64,000 nt of DNA from Aureibaculum algae (GTDB taxonomy: Bacteria; Bacteroidota; Bacteroidia; Flavobacteriales; Flavobacteriaceae): contig NZ_CP040749.1 of assembly GCF_006065315.1 (NCBI RefSeq), positions 4,796,001 to 4,860,000 of the forward strand. The letters are read 5' to 3'. Both the position numbers and the translations under genes were made by a program. Position 1 is the first letter of the stretch; each line of letters opens with the position of its first letter. Positions 1 to 8,425 of the stretch are shown in pieces. Under the pieces are notes generated by a model. It was not told the DNA's origin, made no database searches, and worked only from the letters and a program-made list of their open reading frames with translations.

Positions 1-1340
1 ATTTTAGAGCTCATACTCAAATTAAAAACCAATTTGACTATATCAATGAAGTTAGACCATTTGACAATCTCGACACCTTAAATTTCACTCAAATTTCACA
101 AAATGCCAATTTGAACTTAAATTATAACATCCTTCAAAAGAAAGAAAAAAGGCAGAGCATCAATGTAAACTTATCCTATCAAAAGACTACCGAACAACAA
201 GATGCCTTTTTAGTTGATGTGCTTAATAACGACTCTCAATTTTTTAATGGTAATATGGCTTATAATCTCACTTTTTCTGAGAAAAATCTATCTATTACAG
301 GAGCTTTTAATTCAACTTACAATACAATTTCAGTTAATAAAACCATTACCTTGGGGCCAACATTGGCGATTGCAAAACTGTTTTTTGATAAAAAATTGAG
401 AACGGCTTTTTCAAGTTCCTATAATACAACTTCTACAGACAGTGAGCGTCAAGGCAATGTAGTAAACTTTCGTGTAAACGGTTCCTACAGGTGGTTAGAA
501 AATCACAATTTTACACTAAATGTTATTCAGCTTTTTAGAAATACGATCTCACAAGATAATGTAAATGACTTTACAGCCACCATAGGTTATAATTACACCT
601 TTAGTAATCGAAAAAAGAAAAGAAAAAAAGGGGAAATTATTAAACAACAAGTCGAAAATTCCGTTACTCCTAAAGAGCAAAAAGTGCTGAAAAAATTGAT
701 TAGAATAAACTACAAAGGATATCAATTTGAAGGGGCACCATCCGAAATAACAAAGCAATTGGACACATTAAATAAAAGCGAGAATTTAACTTTTGTGGAT
801 GATAGTGTAAAGGATAATCTTAACCAATTATTTGAAAAAGTTAAAGGATCAGAACTAGAAACGGTTAAAATTTATAAAGTAAGTGTCCATTCATTTATAG
901 ACGCCATCGACCAAAACACTTCTTCTTTAGATAAATATAGAAGAGAAATTACCACTGCGGTAAGATCATTAGCTTCCAACATTTCAGAAGCCCATAATAG
1001 CCTAGAGAAGAAATATGTAGAAACAAAAGCAGAACTCAATAAAACACTAACAATAGATGATAACTACAATTCGAATAAGCAAGCTTATGAAGAGGCAAAA
1101 GAACGTTTTGTACATCATTGTTATATTTTAAAACAATTGCAAAAACCAGAAAAAGCAGTATTAAATAGTTTACCTATTTATAAAGGGGATATGCTCACTG
1201 AAGTAGATGATATGCGAACAAAAGGTATTAACGAAGATCAAATTGCCGCTCAAGTAAAAATGGCATTGATAGCTTATTATGATGAGGAGGCTTCGTTACA
1301 TGCTACGGAAGATGATATTGTAATTTTAAACATGGAATAA
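1..1340 (+). CDS. Outer-membrane beta-barrel-like protein with charged C-terminal extension (5' end outside window)
   Basis: The reading frame is open from the first bases (position 3) with no stop before 111, so the gene starts upstream and about 445 C-terminal residues are visible; the TTG at 111 is not needed as a start. The first ~230 visible residues alternate polar and hydrophobic residues in short strands ending on aromatics (for example SVNLSYQK-like and IGYNYTFSN), typical of outer-membrane barrels. A Lys/Arg-rich stretch (NRKKKRKKGE) follows, then ~220 charged, mainly helical residues with no cysteines pointing to a metal site. The stop overlaps the next ATG (TAATG). I do not recognise the family. 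Its place upstream of the toxin-like operon raises the idea of an export or display partner, which is inference only. Confidence 0.6.
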   Translation, partial: FRAHTQIKNQFDYINEVRPFDNLDTLNFTQISQNANLNLNYNILQKKEKRQSINVNLSYQKTTEQQDAFLVDVLNNDSQFFNGNMAYNLTFSEKNLSITGAFNSTYNTISVNKTITLGPTLAIAKLFFDKKLRTAFSSSYNTTSTDSERQGNVVNFRVNGSYRWLENHNFTLNVIQLFRNTISQDNVNDFTATIGYNYTFSNRKKKRKKGEIIKQQVENSVTPKEQKVLKKLIRINYKGYQFEGAPSEITKQLDTLNKSENLTFVDDSVKDNLNQLFEKVKGSELETVKIYKVSVHSFIDAIDQNTSSLDKYRREITTAVRSLASNISEAHNSLEKKYVETKAELNKTLTIDDNYNSNKQAYEEAKERFVHHCYILKQLQKPEKAVLNSLPIYKGDMLTEVDDMRTKGINEDQIAAQVKMALIAYYDEEASLHATEDDIVILNME

Positions 1341-1867
1341 TGGGAGAAAAATCACAACATAACATAGTTCCTAAAGAGGTAATAACTAGTAGAATCCTCA
1401 TCATTAGAGATCAAAAAGTAATTATTGATCGTGATTTGGCAGAACTTTACCATGTTGAAACCAAGCGTCTGAATGAACAGGTTAAGAGAAACCAAAATCG
1501 TTTTCCTCTTAATTTTATGTTTCAATTGACTAAGGAAGAAAAGGACGAGGTGGTCGCAAAATGCGACCACCTAGAAAATTTAAAATTTTCTTCTTATTTA
1601 CCATTTGCTTTTACAGAACATGGAATATTGATGGTAGCTAATGTATTAAATAGTGATAGGGCAATTGGCGTGAGTATTCAGATTATAGAGGCCTTTGTCA
1701 AAATGCGTGAAATATTCACTGATAACTTAAACTTAAAACTCGAAATAGAACAAATAAAGAAAAAACTATCAAATCACGATAAAAATATAGAATTGGTTTT
1801 TAACTATTTGGATGAGCTAATTGATAAAAACGAAGAACCAAGAAATAGAATAGGGTATAAAAAATAA
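1340..1867 (+). CDS. ORF6N domain-containing DNA-binding protein
   Basis: The 175-residue protein has the ORF6N pattern (PF10543): an N-terminal strand-rich segment 'ILIIRDQKVIIDRDLAELY', then VETKRLNEQVKRN with RFP.NFMFQLT, and 'LPFAFTEHGILMVANVL' near residue 90. These are hallmark phrases of the family, which is related to phage antirepressors and found as stand-alone proteins in many Bacteroidota. The C-terminus (about 125-165) is a charged helix, probably a coiled coil for oligomerisation. The ATG overlaps the previous stop by one base, so the two genes are translationally coupled. The role is probably DNA binding. Whether it controls the following operon is unknown. Confidence 0.85.
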   Translation: MGEKSQHNIVPKEVITSRILIIRDQKVIIDRDLAELYHVETKRLNEQVKRNQNRFPLNFMFQLTKEEKDEVVAKCDHLENLKFSSYLPFAFTEHGILMVANVLNSDRAIGVSIQIIEAFVKMREIFTDNLNLKLEIEQIKKKLSNHDKNIELVFNYLDELIDKNEEPRNRIGYKK

Positions 1868-1908
1868 ATAATTAAATAGAAATGTAATTTGTGGAAACGA
1901 AAACAAAG

Positions 1909-1984
1909 CTCCTCCCCTTTTTTAAGGGGAGGTGTCCAGTTCGCATTTTAAAGCTTCTATAAAGGTTACGGACGGAGGGGTTAG
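1909..1984. repeat. REP-like palindromic intergenic element
   Basis: A GC-rich hairpin (CCTCCCCTT at 1911-1919, AAGGGGAGG at 1924-1932, four-T loop) is followed by GGACGGAGGGGTT at about 1970-1982. The composition differs sharply from the AT-rich surroundings. The layout, a palindrome followed by a lone G4 block, matches the ends of the DUF559 elements at 35680-38640 and the hairpin at 13339-13369, so I class it as a solo member of the same broad repeat class. It lies between the ORF6N gene and the toxin-like operon and could also act as a transcription terminator for the first two genes. Confidence 0.6.
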
Positions 1985-2036
1985 AAGGCTAAATTAAAGA
2001 ACATCAGCTAATAAAAATGACATATTAAACAACAAC

Positions 2037-5000
2037 TTGAAACAAAAAATAAAACATATCATTTTTGCAGTCCTGTTTTTAATAACAGGCATACAAACTA
2101 TTGCTCAAACCTATCCGGTACAGGCAATACCTCAGGTAATGCAACCGCCTGCCGTTTACTTATCAGATTATGCCAGCACCAGCAATACTACGGATAGGAT
2201 AAAACTACAATTACTTTTAACCGATTTAACGGTACTAAACCGTGAAGTAAAACTCAAATTATTTATAGAAGGTAACGGCATCAAAGCACAAAGCAATGAT
2301 TTTGTTATTGGGGCTCAACCCTTATTTCTAGAAGGTGGTATTCCGTTACAATTGAGCAGCATAGACTTAGCTCCCTTTTTTGAATTACAAAACTTAAAGG
2401 GGGTCTCTGCAGGTGCTTATGCCAATACACTACCAGATGGACTATATCAATTTTGTTTTGAAGTGTACGACGTACTTTCTGGTAATGTAATTTCTAGAAA
2501 ATCATGTGCTAATGTGCTGGTCTTTTTAAACGATCCCCCATTTTTAAATGTACCGGAGAATCAAGCGAATATAGATGCGGTAAATCCGCAGAATATTTTA
2601 TTCCAATGGACCCCAAGGCATCTCAATGTCAGCAATGTGGAATATGAATTCAGTTTGGTAGAAATTCATGATAACGTAATGAGTCCAGATGCGATTTTTG
2701 TGTCCTCTCCTCCTATTTATCAGACTACCACACAAACAACTATGCTGTTGTATGGCTTAGCAGAACCACAATTATTAGAAGGCACTCGCTATGCTTGGCG
2801 AGTACAAGCAAAAGCAAAAACTGGTGTTGACGAGATAGGCATGTTTAAAAACAATGGGTACAGCGAAATATTTTCTTTTACCTATCAAGGAGAATGTATT
2901 GCTCCAACATTTTTATCAGTTGAAGAAGTCACTACCACAACGGCAACTTTTAAATGGCAAGGTAGTTTTGAGAATACCCAATATAAAATAGGATACAGAA
3001 AAGCCATTGATAATGATGGAAATTCGGGTACACAAAACAGCTTTACCTGGTTTGAAAGTACCACTAGCAGTGAAGAATTTACCGTAATAGACCTAGAGCC
3101 AGACACCTTGTATGAATGGCGTATAGGCGGATTTTGTGCTGATGGTACGTTGAGTTTTTCAGACTCCAAAAGTTTCACTTCTATGGCCACAGATGTTGAG
3201 GCTTATTATAATTGCGGAATAGAACCTAACATCAATATTACCAATAAAACTTTAAAACAACAATTACAAAAAGGGGAAGTTATTAAAGCAGGTGATTTTA
3301 ATGTGAAAATTACCGAAGTAAGCGGTACAGGATCGTTTAGCGGAAAGGGTTATACTACCGTTGGTTTTTTAAAGAATCTGAAAGTTGCCTTGGTCTTTGA
3401 TGCCATTACAGTAAATACGGACAATCAATTTGTAAGTGGTGAGATAAAAACGGTTTATGACCCAACATGGTCTAATATTTTAGATATAGATGAGGTTATT
3501 GACGAAGTGGAAGATATGGTAGATGTGGTTACAGGAGATGACCAAGTAACTATACTAGTTAACTACGATATTTCAGAAGACGATATTGAAGTAGACCCCG
3601 ACAAAGGACAAATAATTATCACCAGCCCAGATGGTAACACGCATACTTATGATTATGATAAAGGTGATACCTATACCATTTCTGATGTAGGTGGTGATCA
3701 ATTTTCTGTTGACAAAGAAGGCAAAGTAACCCAAACAGGTACAGGTGCAGAAGGGGGTCGTGCTACAGCTGCTAATACTTCAGGAATAGCCGATGCACAT
3801 AAAAATGATGTAACTGATCCGTCTGTAAGAACCATAGAAAATCACGATATTTCCTTTACATATAGAAAAGGTTCAGAGACCATCTATGAATTAGATGAAG
3901 CCAATAATGAATACGAAAAAGCGAACTACCCAAAAGTAACTATTAAAGGTGGTGGTTTTTATTATCCTATTCATAAGGCAGTGGCCGAAGGTGGAGCTAC
4001 AGATCATTTTTATGTAGATATTACCAATAATACCAACTATATAAAAACAGACAGCCTTATTTTTAAAACCGTAACGGGTACTGAAATAACACACATACGA
4101 ACAGATAAAGGCTATAAACTGACAGCAAATGGGAGACCTTCTTATCTTAATGAAGAAGCCATTATTACTTATAAAGATACTACAGGCAAACAACATGTGC
4201 TTTCCAGTTTCTTTATCCACCATATTAAAAACCAACCTCAGGTACGGGTAAAAGTAGTATTGGTAAATGGGGCTAAAAATATAGAACAGCTCCAAGAAAA
4301 GCTAAACGATATATACAACCTTGCCGGAGCCGACTTTATGTTGTTGGATGCGGAATCGATAGAAATTCCCGAGTCTGTTTGGGATATTGATGTTGACAAC
4401 AGTCAAATAGACTATAACGGCAGCGGTATTCTTTCAGATTATCCTGATGAGTTAAAAGCCATTATCAATTATTATAAAACTCAAAACACTGTTTTTGACA
4501 ACAAAGCCTATCATATTTTTGTAATAGACGATTCCATATCTGTTACCAAAGCACTAAGTGGATTTATGCCTAAGACACGCCAATGGGGCTTTTTGTTTGA
4601 AGCCCATTATAATAGCGGGTTGGAAAACAAAGAAACCCCTGCAATTATTGCCGCCCATGAATTGGGCCATGGCGTATTTTCGTTAAAACACCCTTTTGGT
4701 GAAAACGTTGACAAGGCAGGTATTGCTGACACCTGGTTAATGGACTATAAAAACGGTACAGAGCTGGGGTATCCTAACTGGGCAGAAATGGGTAGTGATG
4801 CCTTAAAGTTAGGTTTGTTTCAAGATGATGGGGATAATCAGTTTGAAGCTTATGAGCATTTAATAGGCTTAAATGTAATACCCAATGCCATTTCACAATA
4901 TATTTCCGGTAATAATATTTCCTTTATTTCATCTGCTGGAAAAATTATTACAATTCCCGCTACTGCAACTGACGTTACATTTGGACGAAAAGGAAATCTT

Positions 5001-7553
5001 CATGCTTTTACTATTATTGAAAATGGCAAACAAGAAAGATATGTTTCAGCTAAAATTATTAAGGATGGAACTTTTGCCGGTTATGTAAATGAATTTACCG
5101 AAAAAGAGGAAATAAAAGACTGGGAAGAAATCACCTTTTTTGATAAAAAATCATACAATTTACCAAAAGAAGTACCGGTCTATATAGGTATTCTGGATTC
5201 TATAAATGGCTCATGTGGGATTAATCTTTTTAAAGGCAAGTATCCAAACGAGGCCAATAAGGAAGATTGGAAAGGTGGTTTTAATATGAGTCTGGCGAGT
5301 AGAAGCTCAATAAAAGCTAATTTATTATCAATTCCTGATGGCAATAAAGACAATGTTCCTTTTGGTGATAAAGTTATTTTAGTTAAAGCAAAAATACCGT
5401 CCGCTGAAGCGTGTAAATCATGTACAGAAGGGGAAAAACTTATTGCTGCTTATAAAAATGTAACTGATAGTGAAATTCAGGAAAAAATAGCAGAAATAGC
5501 CTATTTAATATGTGATGCTGAGGCTGACCCAAGCTTTTTTACAGAATTTAGTAAGGGCGGTTATGATAAATTACTAGCTTGGCAAAAAACGTTTTATGAT
5601 AACGGCGATTGGAAGAACGATTTAGATGCTTTTATTGGTTTTTACAATGCTTATGCTGCCTATTTAGAATACTATAAAGTATCCAAAGAAATAATTAAAA
5701 CTTCAGATGACAGAGAAGCTCTTTTAAGAATTGCTTATGATTTTGGATTTGAGCAATTAAAGTCATTAACAGCCCATGAAAAGCTCAAAATGCTTAAAAT
5801 AATTTCTAGTGGTACGATGGGAGGTTATTGGACTAGTTCTAGTTATAATGTTGAAGCATTGGCTCTTCGAGTAATTAATTCTGTCAACAATGATTTAGAG
5901 AAGAACCAAATATCTTCTTTTTTAAACGGATTATATAACCCTTTATATAATGTTAATAAAAAGCCTTTATATGTTAATTTATTTAATAAAATTGATGATT
6001 TTTTCGGGGATGATAACTTTACAACTCTAGTTTTAAAGTTAACTGAGTTAACAAAAGTAGATAAGGGAATAGGCATAAGTAAAATTCCTGATACTAACTT
6101 TATTGCTCAATATGCAAAAAAGCGTTTTACTTGGGATGTAAAAAGCGAAAGTTTTTTATGGATTTTTAATAAAGTAAAAGATAATAGTAAAATTTTTATT
6201 GATTATAGTAAACAAGCTACAATAAATTTAAAACAAGGGTGCACTAATTACGAATTACAAGGAAATGGTGAATATGCCAATTTAGTATGTACTGAATGGG
6301 CAATAAATGAAGACATAAAGCCATTCGATTTAGTTTCCTTAATTATTATTAATGATATTACATTTACAAAAACTAATGGGGCATGTAATAATGCTTCAGT
6401 AATTGCGTGTGGTAAAGAAACCTTAGTGCCTGCTGCATTTTTAATTTTTCTTAATACTAAAAAGAAAAATGCAATAACTCAAAATATTGTTACTAATTCG
6501 TTAACTGCTGTTTCTATTGCTTTTTCAGGAGCCGAAATAATTGCCGCTAAGGGAGCTTTTACAGCTGCTACTTGGTTCGCTTATGCAGATTTGTTTGTAA
6601 CATTCACTGATCCATATTTTTCGAGTCCCAATTTTAAAACTCACGCAGCAACTTCTTTAAGAACAGTATTAAATACCGATGAACAAACAGCAAACGATTT
6701 AGCTACTGGACTACAACTAATTTGGACAGTTGGTTCTACCGTATTAACCATCGATACGGCAACAGATTTGCCAAACCCACAAAAGCACATTGAAGCACTT
6801 GCTACATATAAAGCATTGGTTAAAAGAGTTGGAGAATCTAAAGCTAAAAATATATTGGCTGAAGATTCAAATTTAGCAGATAAAGTTGTTGATGGTTTTA
6901 AAAAGTTGGAAGAAGATATAATTAAAGAAGGAGGTCAAAACAATTTATTAGATGAGATCACTCAGGCAGAAAAAAGATTAGATGGTATCATTGATGGTAG
7001 TGATTGGGTAACATTTATTGGGAAAAAGATTGATGAATTAACAGAGGCCCCCGTTGGTTATCAATTTTACTCAAGATATGGTAATAAATGGGTAAGAAGA
7101 ATTGATGCTTCTAACGTAAATACTCCTAGACTAACCGTAAAAGAAGGAAAAATAACCCAATATAGTGGTCAAACAATCTCTAGTTTCAGTAGCTCACAGA
7201 TAACGGATCTTGCCCTTGATGCTACTAATAATATTGCCTCAGGCAAAATAATGCTAGGTAAATTTGATCAAGGAGGTGTATCTTATATCAAGGAAGCCGA
7301 CACAGATTTCGTATATTTTTATATGGATAATTGGGATGATATCTACAAACTGGTAAATGAATCGAATGAAGAAATGTGGAAAATAAATGCAAAATTTATT
7401 CAGAATCAATTTGATGCTAATAAGACATTTTATTTTTCTCATGATCCTTCATTAGCAAACGGTGCATTTAAGCAAGAGGTAGATTATATATTGGACATTT
7501 TAAAGGCTAAGGAGTTCGTTAAAGAAGGTAAATATTGGAAGGTAATTTGGTGA
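2037..7553 (+). CDS. Giant secreted TANFOR/Fn3/zincin protein with polymorphic-toxin-like C-terminus
   Basis: The 1838-residue protein starts with TTG (no closer in-frame ATG exists) and a signal peptide ending near IAQ at residue 24. Residues ~25-280 match my recollection of the TANFOR domain of large Bacteroidota surface proteins ('LPDGLYQFCFEVYDVLSG', 'NILFQWTPRHLN'). A fibronectin type III module follows (~285-385). A zincin-like site HELGHGVFSLKH begins at residue ~874, with LMDY about 30 residues on. The last ~185 residues (VGYQFYSRYGNKWVRR to the end) resemble C-terminal toxin domains of Rhs-type proteins, notably 'YFSHDP' and the K.G.YW ending. No T9SS sorting domain is present. A small gene starts 1 bp after the stop, as in toxin-immunity pairs. 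The 3' third is visibly more AT-rich. The toxin activity itself is not identifiable by eye. Confidence 0.75.
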   Translation: MKQKIKHIIFAVLFLITGIQTIAQTYPVQAIPQVMQPPAVYLSDYASTSNTTDRIKLQLLLTDLTVLNREVKLKLFIEGNGIKAQSNDFVIGAQPLFLEGGIPLQLSSIDLAPFFELQNLKGVSAGAYANTLPDGLYQFCFEVYDVLSGNVISRKSCANVLVFLNDPPFLNVPENQANIDAVNPQNILFQWTPRHLNVSNVEYEFSLVEIHDNVMSPDAIFVSSPPIYQTTTQTTMLLYGLAEPQLLEGTRYAWRVQAKAKTGVDEIGMFKNNGYSEIFSFTYQGECIAPTFLSVEEVTTTTATFKWQGSFENTQYKIGYRKAIDNDGNSGTQNSFTWFESTTSSEEFTVIDLEPDTLYEWRIGGFCADGTLSFSDSKSFTSMATDVEAYYNCGIEPNINITNKTLKQQLQKGEVIKAGDFNVKITEVSGTGSFSGKGYTTVGFLKNLKVALVFDAITVNTDNQFVSGEIKTVYDPTWSNILDIDEVIDEVEDMVDVVTGDDQVTILVNYDISEDDIEVDPDKGQIIITSPDGNTHTYDYDKGDTYTISDVGGDQFSVDKEGKVTQTGTGAEGGRATAANTSGIADAHKNDVTDPSVRTIENHDISFTYRKGSETIYELDEANNEYEKANYPKVTIKGGGFYYPIHKAVAEGGATDHFYVDITNNTNYIKTDSLIFKTVTGTEITHIRTDKGYKLTANGRPSYLNEEAIITYKDTTGKQHVLSSFFIHHIKNQPQVRVKVVLVNGAKNIEQLQEKLNDIYNLAGADFMLLDAESIEIPESVWDIDVDNSQIDYNGSGILSDYPDELKAIINYYKTQNTVFDNKAYHIFVIDDSISVTKALSGFMPKTRQWGFLFEAHYNSGLENKETPAIIAAHELGHGVFSLKHPFGENVDKAGIADTWLMDYKNGTELGYPNWAEMGSDALKLGLFQDDGDNQFEAYEHLIGLNVIPNAISQYISGNNISFISSAGKIITIPATATDVTFGRKGNLHAFTIIENGKQERYVSAKIIKDGTFAGYVNEFTEKEEIKDWEEITFFDKKSYNLPKEVPVYIGILDSINGSCGINLFKGKYPNEANKEDWKGGFNMSLASRSSIKANLLSIPDGNKDNVPFGDKVILVKAKIPSAEACKSCTEGEKLIAAYKNVTDSEIQEKIAEIAYLICDAEADPSFFTEFSKGGYDKLLAWQKTFYDNGDWKNDLDAFIGFYNAYAAYLEYYKVSKEIIKTSDDREALLRIAYDFGFEQLKSLTAHEKLKMLKIISSGTMGGYWTSSSYNVEALALRVINSVNNDLEKNQISSFLNGLYNPLYNVNKKPLYVNLFNKIDDFFGDDNFTTLVLKLTELTKVDKGIGISKIPDTNFIAQYAKKRFTWDVKSESFLWIFNKVKDNSKIFIDYSKQATINLKQGCTNYELQGNGEYANLVCTEWAINEDIKPFDLVSLIIINDITFTKTNGACNNASVIACGKETLVPAAFLIFLNTKKKNAITQNIVTNSLTAVSIAFSGAEIIAAKGAFTAATWFAYADLFVTFTDPYFSSPNFKTHAATSLRTVLNTDEQTANDLATGLQLIWTVGSTVLTIDTATDLPNPQKHIEALATYKALVKRVGESKAKNILAEDSNLADKVVDGFKKLEEDIIKEGGQNNLLDEITQAEKRLDGIIDGSDWVTFIGKKIDELTEAPVGYQFYSRYGNKWVRRIDASNVNTPRLTVKEGKITQYSGQTISSFSSSQITDLALDATNNIASGKIMLGKFDQGGVSYIKEADTDFVYFYMDNWDDIYKLVNESNEEMWKINAKFIQNQFDANKTFYFSHDPSLANGAFKQEVDYILDILKAKEFVKEGKYWKVIW

Positions 7554-7554
7554 T

Positions 7555-7878
7555 ATGAAAAATAAAGAAAGAATAGATTATATAGAGGAAAAACTTAAAA
7601 CAAAGTTTAAAACTGTTGATTTAGTAGATACTAGGTATCTGAATGAACAAAGTAGTAGTTTCTATGCTAAATATAGTATTGGTGAATATTCAATAATTTT
7701 TGTAAAGGATAGAGGTTTTTTGGAAGTGGAGCTTTTAAAAAATGAGAAATATACTTTGTTAGAGAATTTAAATTGTGACTTAATAAACTTAAAATTTAAT
7801 GAGGAAAATATTAATAAAGCAATTCAATTTTTAAGCATAACATTAAGTTCTAGAGATAAAAGTAAAAAAGAAGAGTAG
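7555..7878 (+). CDS. Small probable immunity protein
   Basis: This 107-residue protein has no signal peptide or membrane segment and should be cytoplasmic. It starts one base after the toxin-like gene stops, in very AT-rich DNA like the toxin 3' end. Residues ~1-20 and ~80-100 look helical, with strands in between (YAKYSIGEYSIIFVKDRG..LEVELL), a small alpha/beta fold common among polymorphic-toxin immunity proteins. I recognise no named family. The call rests on size, position and composition. Translational coupling with the toxin would ensure that protection is made together with it. Confidence 0.55.
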   Translation: MKNKERIDYIEEKLKTKFKTVDLVDTRYLNEQSSSFYAKYSIGEYSIIFVKDRGFLEVELLKNEKYTLLENLNCDLINLKFNEENINKAIQFLSITLSSRDKSKKEE

Positions 7879-7902
7879 CTTTTTAAAAAATTATAAATAT
7901 AA

Positions 7903-8421
7903 ATGGGGAAAGCCAAACAAATACCTGATTTATTAAAAGAGAGAAGATCTAGAAGAGTTTTAATAACTATTTGGTTTGGATTAATTCCTTTAATAATGGG
8001 TTGTTTTGGTTTATATAATTATTTTACAAAAAAAGAAAAAATATATAATGGTTCAGAGTTTGAAATATTTTATGAAGAGAATTGTGGGGAAGAAATTAAG
8101 TTTACCAATTGCCTTTCTGTTATTATTCCCAAAGATTCTTTAAAGACTAATTTAAATAAAAAACAGTTAAATTCTTATATAAAAATATATTCAAAAAAAA
8201 CTGATGTTAAAATAATAAAAGTTGTTTACGTAGATAGTATAATAAAAGAATTAAAAATCAATGACCAATTAATTGTCACTTATAAAAGTGCTTTATGGTG
8301 GGGAATCCTATTTACATTTATAGGATTATTTTGGATAATAGTACATGTAAGATTTTTTATTAAGGATCCTTTTAATAAATACGAAGAACTCAAAGATCCT
8401 TTTAGGAAATACAAAAGATAA
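7903..8421 (+). CDS. Two-TM membrane protein of unknown function
   Basis: The 172-residue protein has two hydrophobic segments: about residues 20-41 (VLITIWFGLIPLIMGCFGLY) and 130-152 (WWGILFTFIGLFWIIVHV). Between them are ~85 polar residues, including a possible disulfide pair in ENCGEEIKFTNC. Both termini are basic and probably cytoplasmic, placing the middle part in the periplasm. The C-terminus carries a short duplicated phrase (KDPFNKYEELKDPFRKY). It lies 24 bp after the probable immunity gene and 4 bp before the next large gene. It could be a second, membrane-based immunity protein or an accessory factor. I do not recognise the family. Confidence 0.55.
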   Translation: MGKAKQIPDLLKERRSRRVLITIWFGLIPLIMGCFGLYNYFTKKEKIYNGSEFEIFYEENCGEEIKFTNCLSVIIPKDSLKTNLNKKQLNSYIKIYSKKTDVKIIKVVYVDSIIKELKINDQLIVTYKSALWWGILFTFIGLFWIIVHVRFFIKDPFNKYEELKDPFRKYKR

Positions 8422-8425
8422 AAAT

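Noticed and set aside
3891..4295. Minus-strand open frame of 134 codons
   Set aside because: It lies wholly inside the giant toxin-like gene, has no signal of its own and reads as an antisense shadow rich in Phe/Tyr/Ile.
2037..7553. Rhs/YD-repeat toxin
   Set aside because: No YD repeats or Rhs core motifs were found; only the tail resembles Rhs-type tips.
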